A stretch of DNA of 64,000 nt from Globodera rostochiensis. Its lineage: Eukaryota; Nematoda; Chromadorea; Rhabditida; Heteroderidae. The stretch spans positions 434,001 to 498,000 of the forward strand of contig JAEVLN010000008.1 in assembly GCA_018350325.1 (NCBI GenBank). Direction: 5' to 3'. Both the position numbers and the translations under genes were made by a program. Positions 11,006 through 22,870 of the stretch are shown piece by piece; the stretch's first letter is position 1, and every line of letters starts with the position of its first letter. The notes beneath the pieces are model-generated. The model was not told the DNA's origin, ran no database searches, and was given only the letters and a program-made list of their open reading frames with translations.

Positions 11006-11796
11006 GCTTTCCAAACATTCCCTTGTTTTGTGTTTTTATTCGGTTTAAATGACTGAATGTTTGTGCTTTCCAAACATTTCCCTTGTTTTGTGTTTTTATT
11101 CGGTTTAAATGACTGAATGTTTGTGCTTTCCAAACATTTCCCTTGTTTTGTGTTTTTATTATGACTGAATGTTTGTGCTTTCCAAACATTTCCCTTGTTT
11201 TGTGTTTTTATTCAGTTTAAATGACTGAATGTTTGTGCTTTCCAAAAATTTCCCTTGTTTTGTGTTTTTATTATGACTGAATGTTTGTGCTTTCCAAACA
11301 TTTCCCTTGTTTTGTGTTTTTATTTGGTTAAATGACTGAATGTTTGTGCTTTCCAAACATTTCCCTTGTTTTGGGTTTTTGTTTGGTTAAATGACTCAAT
11401 GTTTGTGCTTTCCAAACATTTCCCTTGTTTTGTGTTTTTATTTGGTTAAATGACTGAATGTTTGTGCTTTCCAAACATTTCCCTTGTTTTGGGTTTTTGT
11501 TTGGTTAAATGACTCAATGTTTGTGCTTTTCAAACATTTCCCTTGTTTTGTGTTTTTATTCGGTTTAAATGACTGAATGTTTGTGCTTTCCAAACATTTC
11601 CCTTGTTTTGGGTTTTTGTTTGGTTAAATGACTCAATGTTTGTGCTTTTCAAACATTTCCCTTGTTTTGTGTTTTTATTCGGTTTAAATGACTGAATGTT
11701 TGTGCTTTCCAAACATTTCCCTTGTTTTGTGTTTTTATTCAGTTTAAATGACTGAATGTTTGTGCTTCCAAACATTTCCCTTGTTTTGTGTTTTTG
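11006..11796. repeat. 60 bp minisatellite, about 13-14 copies
   Basis: The unit includes GACTGAATGTTTGTGCTTTC, CAAACATTTCCCTTGTTTTG and TGTTTTTATTCGGTTTAAAT, 60 bp in total. Shorter variants (about 52 and 58-59 bp) are interspersed. The array ends exactly where the second copy of the receptor duplication begins. Long minus-strand frames through it reflect the unit length and are not taken as genes. Confidence 0.9.
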
Positions 11797-14150
11797 CCAA
11801 AATCGTTAAAATTCATACAATATTTACGAAAAGTTGAGAATGGACAACGAGCCATAGTCAATGTTCTTGAGGTGGAACGTAAAATTATGTTGAACAATCA
11901 GCAGGCAAATATTACTCTTAAAAAATAAATTTTTAAAAATATTTAAAAAACGGAAAAGTGTACAAAGCATTGAAAATTGTGTAATTTGCAGTTGCATATA
12001 ATCAAACATCACGAACAGTCCCAAATTGATCGTGGCACCATCACACTTTTACTTACAGACATTCGAGAACAATTTCCTCAATTCGACGAACAATCGACAG
12101 AATCCAAGGTTGCAGGCGTAAAGTGTTCTTCGATTAAATGACTGATTTCTTTTTGACTTTTGAACCCAGGGGTGAACCTTGGAGGGCCAACGAATCCACT
12201 GAGTTCACACGCCCAACCCCGGGAGCAGGAAGCTCCCCAAGCGCAGGCCTGCGCAGCCCCCTGTCTCCCGGGAAGTTCAGTGACTCAAGCCAAAGAGCTT
12301 GTGACCGCTTCCCAGCCCAAGCACTGGATCCCAGTGTCTCGGGAGGCCTTCCGCCCTCGGGACAAACTCTGACCGTTTCGGGTATGGGGGCTCCAAATGA
12401 GGTTAACCCCCTCCTTATATACATGTGGCTCCCTTGGATTCAGTTGAACCCAACTGAATCCAGGGTCCGTATGCAAAGGGGGTAAGGGTAAGGTTACCCT
12501 CAGCTGCGGATAACCTTACCCGTTACCCGTATTCAATGAACTACCCCGAGTTGTGGGTTAAGTTACCCGGGTAACCTAACCCTCAGCTGCGAGTAACTTT
12601 CTACCCGTATTCAAAGAATCGAGTAACGGGTTAGGTTACCCTTTGCTACCCTGGGTCGGACCAGGGTAAGCACTCGACCTAGCTCCCTTTCAAATTAATT
12701 TTAAAATATTCAAAAGTCATTAAAAATAAATTCAAGCGTGGGACTAATAAAATAAAATCTGCTCTTGCACCTCACATAAATTTTAAATTTTATTTTTAAT
12801 TTTTTGAATAGATATCTCTGAATTAAAGTCAAGGTAAGTTTTTGTGCAGCAATCTTTACCCCGTTCTTTGCATACGGGCCCAGGGTGGGTGAACCTAGCT
12901 AAAACACATTTTTGTGTTTTTCTGTGTTTCAGAGGCAAAAAACCCATATGCGCGTCCGCAGGTGTTTGTGATACACCGCGAGATGCTCTACAACTTTGTA
13001 AGCGGTCACTAAGCCATACAGCCAGCCACTTTTTAGTCGCAAATGCGTTTGGGTTTTTGCCCTCCCATTTCATTATTATTAGATAAAATTTACCAATCAT
13101 TAAATTTGATGTTGAAAAACTTCAGATTGGCATCGTCAAAAATTACTTCTTTCAGTCGGAACTTGCAAGAATTTGCTTTGTGACAGTACGCAAAATGAAT
13201 GGAAATTGAATTAATTTGTTTTTAATTTAGCTAAAATGTTTCCGAGGCAAAACCAGCCGCTCAACCATTTGATACTCAATGGCTGCTGTCTTTCCACATT
13301 GGACCAACAAGATTATTATTTATCGCCTTACACTACGTACCTAGAGGAATACAAAAAGTATGGCTTATTCAAATCGCATGAAAAGAGTTAAGCAAAAAAT
13401 CGGAGCTACTCAGATTTTGAATTCAAAAATTAATGCCCTTTTAAACTTTAATTAATTGTAAATTTTAATGTTTTAAGATATGGCGCAGCATGCTTTAAAA
13501 GTGTCGCCGCTCTCGTTTCCAATTTCAAGCCGATGGAAATGACGCAACTTGAGTTGTGCGCCTTTTTAGGAATTCAATTTTGGAATTGCAGTAAGTTTTG
13601 CATCGATATTAACAACAGCAAGCTTGGGGGAATTACTGTCAGAAATAATTAATTGTGCCTTTTCATTAGTTGAAAAATTTGTGCCATTGTCTGCTGAGCA
13701 AAGCGCGCGTCGAAATGAATTTTTTGTCGAATTGCACGCGATGGTGGCACAAAGGGTTGGAATGAATATGGCACAAATTGCCATCCGATTTGGCCAGTTG
13801 TTGAAGCTTTTGCTGGACACATCGGTCAAAATTATTTATCAAAATTTTTATTAATTTATAATTTTCATACTAAGATCCTTACATTGGGAATATATCTGTT
13901 ACAATTGTAAATGAATTACTTTTTTTGTTTGTTTTGGAAATTGTAAAATTATCAATTTTAAAACACGTTTCAATAGTTTCAAACACAATTTTATGCAATA
14001 ATTGCGTAGAAAAAAAATAGACAAATACTTTTTTAGTAATTTTTCCCTAAAATACCAATTTTTAGAATTTGGCCATCGAAATGCAGGAAGCTTTTACTAT
14101 GACCGACCTTTTCTTTCCACCTAATGAGTTAAATTTAATATAAATTCAGT
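11797..14150 (+). pseudogene. Broken copy of the receptor ligand-binding exons
   Basis: These are the receptor's 3' exons without any DNA-binding exons. Several breaks are visible: a CGA to TGA change at 13181-13183 inside the LQEFAL(R)QY segment; one A missing at 13232-13236 beside the next exon, which shifts the frame; a ~950 bp insertion after about 12140; and loss of the last coding bases, so the AF-2-like end runs FFPPNELNLI and stops early. The exon at 13600-13850 is nevertheless identical to its counterpart at 8300-8550, which points to recent duplication or gene conversion rather than long neutral decay. It is unlikely to make a functional receptor. Confidence 0.75.
12141..13091. mobile_element. 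~950 bp insertion of unknown type inside duplication copy 2
   Basis: The bases on either side match 7785-7795 of copy 1 directly, so this segment was inserted into copy 2 or lost from copy 1. It is more GC-rich than its surroundings. It has a perfect 11 bp hairpin (GGATTCAGTTG / CAACTGAATCC, about 12435-12462). It also has two tandem ~76 bp units at 12492-12650 built around CCTCAGCTGCGRRTAAC and TACCCGTATTCAA, rich in GGTAAC/GTTACC steps. No terminal repeats or target duplication are clear. Long frames on both strands lack recognisable domains. Confidence 0.45.
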
Positions 14151-14335
14151 TTTCTTTGTTTAACAAATAACAAAAAATGAGAAATAATTTTTTTAATCAC
14201 AAATTGAAACGAAAGGAAAGATTTAAACACTTTTGTTCTCTAGAATCGGGACTGATCCTGACCTCGAGAGCGCGACCGAACGTATCAAGCCAAGTGAGGA
14301 CGAGAAACAAAAAAGCGTGCAATGAATGTTAACTA

Positions 14336-14413
14336 GCAGGGATGCTATTTTTAGGCTTTTGCCTATTTTCTGCTTTAGGCAAGATTTTTCGAGCCTAAAA
14401 GTAGCATCCCTGC
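14336..14413. mobile_element. Second copy of the 79 bp hairpin element
   Basis: GCAGGGATGC and GCATCCCTGC arms flanked by TA, carried along with the duplicated receptor segment (see 9041-9119). Confidence 0.6.
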
Positions 14414-14907
14414 TAAGTATCATCAAATCTATGCATAAACTAGAGTAGTACGGGACCGGGACTTTTGGCAAAAACCGGGACTAACTAAGGGGGGGGGGAA
14501 GAAAAAAAATTATTGGTGAAAAACCGGGACCATCATAGGAGAGTTTTGAAGGAATTTTGAAAAACCGGACCAAAATTTCAGTACCAAAATGTAAAAATAA
14601 AACATTTCAGTACTGGTCCCGGTTCCGTACTCCCCTACACTAAACCTCTAATTTATTTATTTATCTCACTAATTATTGTAATTGTTTAACTAACGCATTT
14701 CTATGTTTTTTGTCGTTGTTGCTTGCTACCTGAACATATTATAACTTTCTGTGTTCATTTATAGAATATTGTTTAAAAGAGATCGGATTTTATTTTAAAG
14801 AAATTCAAAGACCAGAAATCAGTGATCGTAAATTCGAACACTTGAACAGAACATTCTCAATTGTTAAATTAATGCGTTTATTTAAAACTTCTAATTTATT
14901 AAGAATT

Positions 14908-16695
14908 ACTTATTACAAATATATTAAATAAGCTAATTAAAATGCAATTTCAAATTTATATTTTTTATGAATTTACTTTTCTAATTCATTCTCTCTCTCT
15001 CTCTCTCCTCGCGTATCTTTCGCCTGTGCTGGTCAATTTTTTATAACCGTAGTTTTTTTTCACAATGCCCTCCGCCCATCGACGGCGGGCGGGCGCTGTG
15101 CGGTAGCGGCGATTGGATTATTGGGAGAGGGCGTAGAGATTGTCAGAAAACATGTTGAGCGCCAGAGAAAACGAATGGAAAATGTGAAGGTAGAGACGCA
15201 GAGTAGGGCTCTCGTCGAGACTCTCGACCTCTGAATTTTGGTATTTTTGCATTTTGCTTCTCTGCTGCCTGCCCCCACTATTTCGTCCCCTGAGCAAATT
15301 GGCTGCACTGACGGCGCACGCCCTCGGCAATTTTGTCCCCTCGGGGGCGAAAAACGTCCCGCGGAGGGTCGGGATTGGATGGACGAGTAAAAAAAACCTG
15401 GGGTTGGTGCGGAGCAGCACCGCCGCCGATTTTTCAAGTTTTTTTCCCTGACGAATGAATGGATGTGAGGGGGGAGATTGGGAAAGCATTCATTCGGCCC
15501 GCCCGCATCTTTTCTTCATCATACCAATTTCGAAGATTTTCCATGCATATTATTTAGTTAATAAATCTTGTCACTTTTCCTGACTTGTCCAATACAAAGA
15601 CATGTCATGGGTCATGGCAACTTTTTTTGGATTATTCATAGAAAACATTTGCAAATGCATTACCGGGAATTAATTCCCTTTAATTTTTGGCTTTGCAAAA
15701 ATTTTTCAAGCAATGAAACATCAAGCAGAAGCTGTTTTTGTTGCTTTACGCCCGGCAAAAGCGTGTCCATTCTCCGCCCTCCCCTCCTAACCCCTCCCTC
15801 CCCTCGCCCATTCTTCGCACCCCCCCCCCCTCCCCCACACACATCCGCCGATTCCCCTCACCTCCCCCCCCCCTCGCCCATTCCATTCGCATTTTTTGTG
15901 TTCCCGCTGACTAGCACAGGGTCAGCCCCTCGGGGTGGGGGAATAGGCGCCTTTGTGCAAGCGAAGAAAAGGCAAATGAATGGGGGGGGGGGAGAGCACT
16001 CCCACCACGACCAACGAGTGGCGGGGAGAGGCACAGCAGTTTTTGCCGCTGCCAGCCCCCAACACTGTCCGTCCTCCGTCCCCCCGTCAACACCACACAA
16101 CTAAACAATTGCAGTTCACTTTTGGCAAAAAAAAGAATAGTGTAAACGTTTGTTCTATGACAGAAAAATCTTAAATTAAACAAAACAAAAACATTTGAAA
16201 AATTAAAGAAACTTTTTGAATTAGGAGACGCTCAAAAGACTTTTTAATCATTTTTGTCATCAAATTGAAAATATTTTTGATTTTTTGAGCAGAATTAAGG
16301 AATATTCTCGCAAACTGTTCCGACCGTTGCAATGGCATACTGTAGTTCAACTTCCAAGCCTAAGGCATTTGTTTTTGCCATCACACCGTAACCCGTTTTT
16401 TCGCATAAAATAAGATCGCCCCATCCGAACTCGTCATTAGTTGTGATTATGCCCCTCCCCCTCCCCCTGCCTCTCACCTCGTATAGTTCTTACTCTCCTC
16501 ACATTCCGGTTTCTTCACCTCCTTTTTGTTTGTTTGTACCAATTTACTTTCCATCCTCTCCTTTGGTTCCACGTCCATTTTTTATGTGCCATATTCAAAC
16601 GAGGAGGAGGAGTTCTAAAGATAAAATTGTGAAAGTATGGAAAAAACGAAGATTTGCACGCAAAATTCAGGCAAAATTCAAATTAAAACACAAAA
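14908..16695. other. GC-rich, C-run-laden region upstream of mab-10
   Basis: It holds a (CT)n microsatellite at about 14991-15007 and a GC-rich block at 15050-16110 with several C or G runs of 8-11. Two copies of an ATTCATTC-type motif occur, at about 15448 (complement strand) and 15488. Pyrimidine-rich CCCCT repeats lie at 16448-16475. Long frames occur on both strands but show no domains and overlap one another, so I treat the region as promoter/5' sequence of mab-10. Confidence 0.4.
16298..16440 (-). CDS. Possible isolated exon, unrecognised
   Basis: One minus-strand frame reads DEFGWGDLILCEKTGYGV and then MAKTNALGLEVELQYA, ending ATVGTVCENIP and a stop. Its composition is protein-like and unlike the low-complexity surroundings. 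No start, partner exon or family is recognised, so it may be a chance frame or a relic. Confidence 0.2.
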
Positions 16696-19106
16696 ATGGG
16701 CGAAAAGTCATCCAACTGCAGCAGCACACCCCAACAGCAGCAGCAGCCAACCGTTACGCCAAGTCCACCGATGAATGAGCAATCGCCGAGCACTCAACAA
16801 CAGCAACAGCAGCAGCAAAGCAACAGCAGGTGGTGAACCAACTAAAATGAAATAATAAAATTATGCAAATTAAATTATAATTGTCCTCATTTAATAGGCC
16901 AACTTCCTCCGTGCTGATTTCTGGTATGCGACCGGCCCAATCGCTTGCCGAATGGCAACTTCAAGCAGTTTTATATCGTGCAAAACTTACTCAGTCAGTT
17001 TATTCGATATGTTAAAAATGGGAATAAACAAATTTGTTAAGGTATTTTGACACATTCATTTCCCAAGGCGGTGACGACATTGACCAAATCATGCAATGTG
17101 ATGAGGAAGAATTTCTGGAAATAATGTCTTTGGTAAAAAAATGATTAGAGAAAAAGAGGAAAAATGTTTTAAGGTTGGGATGGCATCGAAGCCGCTTCAC
17201 GTCCGTCGGTTGCAGCGAATGCTGAATGAGTTCTCACTAAACCGGGCGCAATTTCTGATCGGTGCCGTCCCTTTCATTGGTTTGAGCGATTTTTGAGGAA
17301 TTTTTTATGATTTAAAATTCATTCTTTGATTTGAGGTCTTCCGCCCATCGATTTCGCCACAACTTCGTCTTCCGATAACCTCACTGCCGCCCTCCAATTC
17401 CTTGTGCCAGGTTTAGTTTTAAGGTTTATATAATTAAAGGTTTATTGAGTCATCAACCTCCGATTAAAATAATAATTATAATAATAGGCTATCTGCCCAC
17501 ATTGATGGATCAGCACCAATTGAGCCATTCCCAACCGATGTCAACCTCGGGCACGCCATCTGACATCTTCTTCGCTGCTGCAAGCAGTTCAATGCTGAAA
17601 ATGCCACCGTCCACACAAGAGAATACGATCACCAATTCAGGACAGCTACCGACGGCTTCAAGCAGTTCAGCATCAGGGAGGGCGGAAATACTTAAATTTT
17701 GAAAAGCAAAATGGCTTATTCTCTCTCTCTCATAATGTGTAAATCAGATAACAATACAAAAATGGGCCTGAATCTCTGTCATCTTGCTGTTTAGCATCGC
17801 CCAGTGCCACAGCAATTGCCCTTCCGTTGCCAGATCCCTCGTCCTTTCTGCTCAGCCTGGTCAATCCGTCCCATTTCACTACCAATGTTCATCAGCTGCA
17901 GCAACATCAATCGACATCTTATCAACAGCACTTCCAAAGTCATCAACATCAGCCACAGGAAAATTCTGATGGCTCAACCAAACGAATAAAATTGTCCTCA
18001 TTTTCCCCACCTCCGACAACACCGACAACGACAACCGCAGCAGTTGTTAGCAGTGCCGGAAAAGGAGCGGAATCCGGCAAAACGGTGGATGAAACGGCGG
18101 GTAATTTTTTTAATAATTTTAAGTTAAGAATTTCGTACCATTTTCTCATAAAGGATCCTTTTCGACTGCAACTTCATCTTCCAACGATCGCTTAACCGAT
18201 GCCGAAATTTTGCGCTTACGACAATTAGCGCAAGAAATGATTGAGCAATTGCCGGTCCAATTGGAGCCGAGACAGGGTCAGAGCAGACGCCGGATGGAAA
18301 GGCAAGGAATCGGACAATTCATTTTGGGTCCCCATTATGAACAAAGATTATGTAAAAATCGATTAACGAAATCGATCGCAAATTTGAGGCTAAAGAATTG
18401 AATATTTCAAAACACTTCACTGGGATGACCAAACCTGCTACCAACCAAACATTCTGATCAACAGAGGACAGTTGCAGTTTAAACACCCTAGGGCGCTAAT
18501 TAGAGGGAGCCTAAAGTTCATAAAACAATTAAAGAGCTTTTACCCCTCTCAGGGCACTAATTCAGGGGTTTATTAGAGGCGATGAGTTTGCCGCCGGACG
18601 ATCCACTCCGGCTTGAACATTTTCGTCTCTTTGCCCGCATCTACGGCCGATTTGACGCGAAGCGGAAGCCGAACAAAGCGCTTACACGGCACGAACGGAT
18701 TGTGAATGAGGCGGCTGCACAGCTCAGTCTGCTTAGGCCGGAACTGTTGTCACGTCGAGATGAGCTGTTCCCGCTGGCCAGAAAGGTGACATTTAGAGCA
18801 AATATATTAAATAATTTTTTTGCTCCCCGCGGGGAGGGGGGGTAGAGGTTGTTGTTTATGCATTGGTTTTAGTTGGCGCGGCTGTTCGAACTTCCGATGA
18901 CTTTGAGACCGTCGTCAGAGGTGAAAAGCGGCTCTCCAGGGGTGTCGTCAATGATGCCGAGTTCGGTTGGGAACGGATCACCAACATCCAATGAAGAATG
19001 TTGCGATGGGTTGTCAACATTTGCGACGATGAAGCACGAGAAGGGGGACGAGTACCCGGATCGGGATGAAGAAGATGAAGAGAGTCAAGAATCCGGTGAA
19101 AGGTAA
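16696..19106 (+). CDS. mab-10: NAB-family transcriptional co-regulator (MAB-10 orthologue)
   Basis: The gene opens with a Gln-rich leader ([19 protein letters not shown]). Exons at about 16898-16993, 17041-17131 and 17176-17270 encode the NCD1 domain, with hallmarks [49 protein letters not shown] and VRRLQRML. Further exons (17335-18300) are Ser/Gln/Thr-rich and include TKRIKLSSF, a possible nuclear signal, and [14 protein letters not shown]. An exon near 18575-18785 encodes NCD2 ([19 protein letters not shown], then INEAAAQL-like [19 protein letters not shown]). The acidic C-terminus stops at 19104-19106. NAB proteins bind EGR-type zinc-finger factors; in C. elegans MAB-10 works with LIN-29 in the larval-to-adult switch of the hypodermis. 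Intron phases join cleanly through NCD1. Confidence 0.9.
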
Positions 19107-19604
19107 CGTCGAATACCACCCACCCATCCATTGATTGCTGGGTCAAGACTACTCGGACTAAATCTCACCCAAAAATATATTTATTTATTTTACCTCACGT
19201 GCAAATATTTTTGTAATAAATAATTTTAAAAAATAAATTACAAGTATTATCTGTAATTAAAAAACAACTCTTTGTAAACAAATGAAAAAATTAACATCAA
19301 AATTGTTAGTAAAGATGCAAACGCCTTTCTTCTGATTCCCGCTGCAACCGTCCGTTACTAACTAACAACAATTAAATATTTGCCACAACTCGTTATAATT
19401 AAATATATTATGATCCATTCAAAAATATTGGGGTTCAACTTGTTTAATGTCGTCTCTTCCTTTTCCGTTGATCATTTCTCTGCTGATAGCATGACGCTAT
19501 CAGAATGTCGATTTCGGCACAAGTTGCCGTCGGCAAATACATTTTGGCAAAGCCGCAGTTATTGTGCACAAAGGAACGAACATCTTTCATGCCGTAAAGA
19601 CTTG

Positions 19605-19760
19605 AATAATGTTCAACCTGATCAAAAAAGAATAATGTTCAACCTGATCAAAAAAGAATAATGTTCAACCTGATCAAAAAAGAATAATGTTCAACCTGAT
19701 CAAAAAAGAATAATTTTTAACCTGATCAAAAAAGAATAATGTTCAAACTGATCAAAAAAG
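19605..19760. repeat. 26 bp tandem repeat, six copies
   Basis: Six head-to-tail units of AATAATGTTCAACCTGATCA plus AAAAAG, four of them exact, followed by a partial seventh. It lies in the 3' flank of mab-10, between the two convergent genes. Confidence 0.9.
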
Positions 19761-20012
19761 AATATTGTTCATGGTTATTCGTCACCGACAAATAATGTTT
19801 CAATGTGTTCACTTCAGTTGGGGGAGCTTTGTTTTTGAGCTAACAAATACTCATAAAATTTGCAAAAAGACCCAAAATATGCAGGCCAAAAAAGCATAAT
19901 TCAAGAAGAAATCATTAATTTATGAAACATTTTACCATTTTGCAATGTTCCGGTGATAAAACCAGTGGCCTTCCTTAAAGTTTAAAAGCATTTTAGTTAT
20001 TTATATACCTAA

Positions 20013-20074
20013 TTAAAAGTCAAAATTCAATACTCCCTTCCTCTCACCTTGTGAATCCCGTGGTACAGTTGCAG

Positions 20075-20111
<37 letters not shown>

Positions 20112-21963
20112 TGGTAGAGATGTTATTTGCTGCTCATCGTTGTCCGGCTGTTGTTGTTGCACGTTCTGCTGCAGTGCCGCCTCGAAGTTCTGCTGCTGCT
20201 TCGGCTTCATCTCTTCGGATTCCGTCTTCGTCTGTTTGGCACTCTTCCGGAGTGGCGTTATTCTGATCAACTGTGCCTGTTGCTGCATCTCTTTCGACAA
20301 CCTTTCCGCCGCCATTTTGTTCTCCTCCTCCAAAATTTCTTCGGACTCTAAACATTTTAAATGCTAATAAAATATTTCAATCATTCTAATACGTTTACTT
20401 TCTGGTTCAGTTTGAGGAAGTGGTGCTATTGGCACATTAAATGGTCTCATTGTCGCTTTGATTTTGACGTCCGGGACAAACTGTCCAAACTTGTCTTCTG
20501 TCTTTTCGTCCCCTATTTTGTTCGTGCCACCATCAAACGCCGCGCCAGGAATACCTTTTTGAAAATTTTTTAAATAAAAAAGACAGCAACAAACACATTG
20601 ATTAACCCTTTCTGTCATATTAATTAACTAAAATATATTGGTGTAATTTAAATACTTCGTGCTCGAGGCATTTTGAATTGAGCTTTTAAAGTGGTTGCCA
20701 TTGTTTGCAGTTGCTGCTGAATGGGTTTCCGTGTTGTGCTTATGTATAAATCGTCTTAATCAATTTATTTACACAAATAAATTTAGTAACAAAACTTACC
20801 GCCAAATTCATCCACATAATCTTCTCCCTGTTGGCTTTCGTCTGATGCTTTCGAACGCTGAAATTTTTATACATTTATCAATTAGGTAATTATTTTTTAT
20901 TTAAATAAAATGGTCCGATTTAAGCCTTTGTAACACTTAACGGTTTTTGAACGCGATTAAAATTTTTTAAAATTGTGTTAACTTAACCCGGTTTAAACGC
21001 TTTGCCAATAAAATTTTGAACGGAATATTTGTTGGAGCACATAGGAAACCCATAAAAATGATTTCGAGTCTGGGACCTCAGAACCATATTTTTGATTCAT
21101 AAATTGCCTCTATTCTTCAATTAAAATGTATTTAATCTAAAGTCACAGGTGTTGTAGCAGTAGTTGTCTGCATGCTGAGCTTGTTGAAATGCTGCTTAGG
21201 TGCCATCACCGGCATGGTTGTTCGTTGTTGTGCCGAAGATGCTACAGTATCCTCAAAAGCCATCGTAGTGCCAACTCCTGCCTCATTAACATTCTCATCG
21301 TCTTCAATGTACTGTAATTATTAATCATTTTCTGTGCATTAAAAAATTATTTAATTATTTTTTAAATTAAAATAAATTTTTAACTGTCCGTTCCATCCTT
21401 CCCAACCTCGATGATCGGTTCTGCTGTCGTGCCTTTGGTTGATGCATACAAATATCGCGGCCCAACACCCTCGGACCTCCGAGGGCCTTCTTCCCAACCT
21501 TAAAAACATTGAAACGATTTGCCTAATAACTAAAAAATTAATAAAATTGTTTCAAATTAAATTAAATTTGGTCTAAAAGTTGTTTAGTTAAACCAACCTA
21601 AAATGTCGGCGGGATGCTTTCGGACAAAATTGCGCTGTTGGAACCCGGCAAAATAGCTATTCTGTTGGGCCAGTTTCTAATATTTTTTTTTCATTGTTTC
21701 TTTAATTTGTTAGATTTTTTTATTAAGATTTGTATTAGTTTCAAGCTTTTAATTGTTTGATAATTAAGTTAAATCAAAATTACCTCTTCTGAATCGTCGT
21801 CATCAACTAAAAAACATTTGTACCGTTTGGCCTTTCCATTTGTTTTGGCATTTGTTGTTTTTGTGCCGCCGCTTTCTTCTCTCCTCTGAGTGGAAGCGTC
21901 ACGACTTTGCCGTAATTGCCTCACACGTGCCAATTGTGCTGAATTGCCGCTGAATTTTTGCAT
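20013..21963 (-). CDS. Unrecognised acidic, Gln- and Ala-rich (probably nuclear) protein
   Basis: ATG at 21963 starts MQKFSGNSAQLARVRQLRQS, followed by a Lys-rich stretch and LVDDDDSEE. In-frame exons then follow at about 21680-21600 (NWPNRIAILPGSNSAILSES), 21500-21415 (GWEEGPRRSEGVGPRYLYAS), 21315-21140, about 20860-20800 (RSKASDESQQGEDYVDEFG), 20555-20400 (KFGQFVPDVKIKATMRPF) and 20350-20013. The last exon is coiled-coil-like (ENKMAAERLSKEMQQQAQLI), then Gln-rich, then a run of about 12 Ala encoded by a GCN microsatellite. The last exon may splice out at GTGAGA near 20048 instead of stopping at 20013. It is convergent with mab-10. I recognise no family. Confidence 0.5.
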
Positions 21964-22519
21964 TTTATATTTTTATTGTAAAAAAATTAATAAAAGGGAA
22001 GGAACTTAAATAATATATTCATAATGTTTACTTTCTCCAATAATATTTTAAGAGATTATTTTATAACTTTTTAATAAATAATACTTTTATACATACAAAA
22101 CCGGATTATTAGACCTGCTTAATGAAGCAGAATTTTCAGATTTTTTGTTCCTTTCCCTCTCAAACAATCCGTCGACGCAACAAATCGTTGACAGCAAAAT
22201 TATAAACAGCGGAACAAATTCGGACACACCAAACACAAAGTTAAATTGAGTAAATTTCTTCATTTTTCGGTGTATAAAAACTGTTAAGAATTAAAAAGAT
22301 GTTAAAATATAAAAAATAAATAGAAATTTAACAATAAATATTTACAAATATGCGTTCAAATATAAATTTTCATTTAAAACATCCAAAATTTGGAATATGA
22401 TTTTAATATTTAAAAAAGACTAAATATTAAACAAAAGAGTTTTTTATTTTTTTATTTTGATAAGCCAATTACGAAAATAAACTGAAAAATAAGCAAAAAA
22501 ATAAGCCTCGAATAGCGAA

Positions 22520-22870
22520 CTTATGAACATGAATGAAAATAAAGCATACGAAGACGACGGCGCCCAATGTCTCCCGACGACACATCCTTTTCAGCGGGAG
22601 AAGTGCTCTCCTCTCTTTTTATCGCCGGGGGGGGGGGGATGGATCACGACGCTCTGTTTCCGCTTTTGCCGAAGGACAAATTCGCCTCGGGGAGTGCGCA
22701 GATATCGGCTAAAGCGATTTTCTGATCGCGTTATCAGAAAATCGGTCCCGACAAACTCCCAAATAAAAAGAGGGGGGGGGGGAGCCCAAGAGGTCACCCA
22801 CCAGCAGTTATGTCAATAAATAATAATTGCCGAACCGCGTGAACAAGTTCTAACCACTCATTCATTCATT
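22520..22870. other. GC-rich block with two G runs and a hairpin
   Basis: The block sits upstream of the 20013-21963 gene. It has G runs at about 22627-22637 and 22773-22783 and a CATTCATTCATT repeat at about 22859. Open frames are present on both strands but have no protein features. Confidence 0.4.
22715..22744. repeat. Perfect 12 bp hairpin
   Basis: CGATTTTCTGAT and ATCAGAAAATCG are exact inverted repeats separated by a 6 nt loop (CGCGTT). Confidence 0.7.

Larger units (their letters stand above)
11797..14907. repeat. Segmental duplication, copy 2
   Basis: This direct-orientation copy of 7430-10325 begins at CCAAAATCGTTAAAATTC immediately after the 60 bp minisatellite. It is interrupted at about 12141-13091 by an insertion and lacks the block equivalent to 9485-10255. 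Confidence 0.85.

Noticed and set aside
10941..11775. Several long minus-strand frames through the 60 bp array
   Set aside because: The unit length is a multiple of three, so a stop-free frame repeats automatically. There is no start context, domain or splice evidence.
12138..12485. Plus- and minus-strand frames of about 100 codons in the insertion
   Set aside because: Frames overlap on both strands in GC-rich sequence, with no domains and no conserved counterpart in copy 1.
15060..16104. Long frames on both strands upstream of mab-10
   Set aside because: They are Pro/Gly/Arg low-complexity translations of C/G runs and overlap one another; more likely promoter sequence.
19605..19760. Regular 26 bp repeats resembling a CRISPR array
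   Set aside because: The units are head-to-tail without spacers and the genome is eukaryotic; it is a simple tandem repeat.
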